Shown: positions 7,357 to 8,659 of the stretch, one piece after another
Layout: each line of letters begins with the position of its first letter
Numbering within the stretch: position 1 is the stretch's first letter
Assembly (NCBI GenBank): GCA_903930665.1
Contig: CAIYZI010000219.1
Coordinates: forward strand, 1-8,659
DNA length: 8,659 nucleotides
Direction: 5' to 3'
Origin: an uncultured beta proteobacterium
GTDB lineage: Bacteria > Pseudomonadota > Gammaproteobacteria > Burkholderiales > Burkholderiaceae
The notes under the pieces: model-generated
Seen by the model: the letters and a program-made list of their open reading frames with translations, nothing else
What the model was told of the DNA's origin: nothing
Databases searched by the model: none
Position numbers and translations under genes: made by a program

Positions 7357-8361
7357 ATGACCGACTCCCGCTTAAATACCCTGCGCAACTGGCTAAAAGG
7401 CCTTGAAGCTAGCTGGCAATTAGATCTCCCCACTTTAGCCCCAGCCTCGGCAGACGCCAGCTTTCGACGATATTTCCGTATTCAGTCCCAAAATCCAGAT
7501 TTTTGGACCTTTATCGTTATGGATGCCCCTCCCCAGTATGAACCTTTAGACGCCTTCATAAAGGTGGATTTGTTACTCGATGAAGCGGGTCTGAACGTAC
7601 CCAAAATTCTTGAAAAAGACCTTGAACAAGGCTTTTTATTGCTAAGCGATCTTGGAAATAAAACCTATCTTTCAGAGCTTAGTGATGACACCGCAAATCA
7701 CCTTTACAAAGATGCCACACATGCATTAGTCCAAATGCAATTGGCTAGCAAACCTGATGTATTACCAAATTATGATGAAGCACTCTTGCAACGTGAGTTG
7801 GATTTGTTTCCTGAGTGGTATTTAAAAAAACACCTCAATATTGAATTAAGCGAAATTCAGGACTTACAGCTCAAACAAGCGTTTGCGCTAATTATTGAAA
7901 ATAACTTGAGCCAGTCAAAGGTGTACGTACATCGGGATTTTCATTCACGAAATCTAATGGTTACAGAACAAAATAATCCTGGTGTATTGGATTTTCAGGA
8001 TGCCGTTTATGGACCAATTACCTATGATGCTTCTTCATTATGGAAAGATGCTTATATTGCATGGCCAGAAGAAAAAGTGATCGACTGGGTGATTAAATTT
8101 TGGGAAGAGGGTCGTCGTACAGGACTACCAATGCCAACCGATTTTGGCCAGTTCTATCGCGATTTTGAATGGATGGGTTTGCAACGCCATCTAAAAGTTT
8201 TAGGTATCTTTGCGCGCCTCTTTCATCGTGATGGAAAAGATGGATACCTCAACGACATTCCTTTGGTGCTGAACTATGCAATTGCCACTGCAAATCGTTA
8301 TATAGAATTAAAACCTTTGGCGCGCATCTTGGAATCCACCCGCCTAAACGGTAATGACTAA
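7357..8361 (+). CDS. amgK: N-acetylmuramate/N-acetylglucosamine anomeric kinase (AmgK)
   Basis: This 334-aa cytoplasmic kinase has the aminoglycoside phosphotransferase (APH) fold. AmgK phosphorylates MurNAc at C1 to MurNAc-alpha-1-phosphate, the first step of the peptidoglycan recycling route that bypasses de novo UDP-MurNAc synthesis. The N-terminal signature SADASFRRYFRI (31-42) is typical of this subfamily. The catalytic loop is VHRDFHSRN (191-199) with D194 and N199, and the metal-binding motif is LDFQDAVYGP (211-220) with D212. An upstream in-frame ATG at 7315 would add 14 residues and overlap the lptD start by 9 nt. I prefer the ATG at 7357, because MTDSRL followed by SADASFRRYF resembles the usual N-terminus. 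The stop lies inside the next gene, whose product is the partner enzyme MurU, and this context supports AmgK over other APH-family kinases. Confidence 0.9.
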   Translation: MTDSRLNTLRNWLKGLEASWQLDLPTLAPASADASFRRYFRIQSQNPDFWTFIVMDAPPQYEPLDAFIKVDLLLDEAGLNVPKILEKDLEQGFLLLSDLGNKTYLSELSDDTANHLYKDATHALVQMQLASKPDVLPNYDEALLQRELDLFPEWYLKKHLNIELSEIQDLQLKQAFALIIENNLSQSKVYVHRDFHSRNLMVTEQNNPGVLDFQDAVYGPITYDASSLWKDAYIAWPEEKVIDWVIKFWEEGRRTGLPMPTDFGQFYRDFEWMGLQRHLKVLGIFARLFHRDGKDGYLNDIPLVLNYAIATANRYIELKPLARILESTRLNGND

Positions 8362-8659
8362 TTCAAACTCACCGTCAAAGGTACTGCCCTGCTTTCTGCT
8401 AGCTGCAGGTAGAGGGGAGCGCATGCGCCCCTTAACGGATGAATTACCAAAGCCTTTATTACAAATTCAAGGGAAATCATTACTCTCTTGGCACCTAGAA
8501 GTGCTCTCGCATGCGGGCATCAGACAAATAGTGATCAACCACGCTTGGTTAGGGCAAAAAATTGAGGACACCTTAGGTAATGGCTCGCAATTTGGCTTAC
8601 ATATCCAATACTCACCCGAAACAAATGCATTAGAGACTGCCGGTGGCATCCGCAAAGCC
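8354..8659 (+). CDS. murU: N-acetylmuramate alpha-1-phosphate uridylyltransferase (MurU), N-terminal part
   Basis: This frame stays open for 102 codons to the right edge, so the gene is cut by the window and roughly the last half is missing. MurU transfers UMP from UTP to MurNAc-alpha-1-phosphate, giving UDP-MurNAc for re-entry into peptidoglycan synthesis. The nucleotidyltransferase signature LAAGRGERMRPLT (16-28) with K33-P34 is the NTP-binding loop, and ALETAGGI near the end matches the sugar-nucleotide pyrophosphorylase region typical of MurU. The ATG overlaps the amgK stop by 8 nt, so the pair is probably translationally coupled. About a dozen residues (MTNSNSPSKVLP) precede the conserved core, slightly more than usual. 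A glucose-1-phosphate nucleotidyltransferase would share the motifs; adjacency to amgK decides the call. Confidence 0.9.
   Translation, partial: MTNSNSPSKVLPCFLLAAGRGERMRPLTDELPKPLLQIQGKSLLSWHLEVLSHAGIRQIVINHAWLGQKIEDTLGNGSQFGLHIQYSPETNALETAGGIRKA

Noticed and set aside
7324..7380. Sigma-E promoter for lptD, as known in E. coli
   Set aside because: No GGAACTT-like -35 with a TCTGA-like -10 is visible in the short upstream region.
8467..8655. Minus-strand ORF of 62 codons at the right edge
   Set aside because: It lies entirely antisense to the clear murU frame and has no recognisable motif.
1..8659. A novel defence, mobile or biosynthetic system
   Set aside because: All coding sequence is accounted for by conserved housekeeping genes in known syntenic blocks, with no repeats, integrase, transposase or unexplained long gap.

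Overview
The window looks like housekeeping chromosome from a betaproteobacterium of the Burkholderiaceae. The moderate, AT-leaning composition, the protein sequences and the gene order suggest Polynucleobacter or a close relative. The genus call is from recognition, not a database search. The window is almost entirely coding. The only gaps are 7 nt, 42 nt and about 33 nt, and I see no mobile element, RNA gene, CRISPR array or long repeat.

Left block (1-1546, plus strand): the 3' end of glyS (glycyl-tRNA synthetase beta subunit), then gmhB (heptose-bisphosphate phosphatase for the LPS inner core), then a PlsC-type lysophosphatidic acid acyltransferase. The spacing (4-nt overlap, then 7 nt) suggests one transcript.

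Central block (1589-7323, minus strand): lptD, surA, pdxA and rsmA in that transcriptional order, with every junction overlapping (4, 23 and 1 nt). This is the conserved proteobacterial lptD-surA-pdxA-rsmA operon. LptD inserts LPS into the outer membrane and SurA is the periplasmic chaperone that helps fold LptD and other outer-membrane proteins. PdxA makes the pyridoxal phosphate precursor and RsmA dimethylates 16S rRNA. The block converges on plsC across 42 nt.

Right block (7357-8659, plus strand): amgK and the start of murU, an overlapping pair for recycling MurNAc from peptidoglycan into UDP-MurNAc. It is transcribed divergently from lptD, an arrangement also known in Pseudomonas. A very short AT-rich spacer with a perfect minus-strand TATAAT separates the two starts.

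Most of the window therefore serves the cell envelope: LPS heptose synthesis, phospholipid acylation, LPS export, outer-membrane protein folding and peptidoglycan recycling. I found no previously undescribed system. The second-look items are modest: a single cysteine pair in LptD, an HX4E acyltransferase motif in PlsC, degenerate-looking first PPIase signatures in SurA, tight gene overlaps, a G7 tract in lptD and a cramped divergent promoter region.
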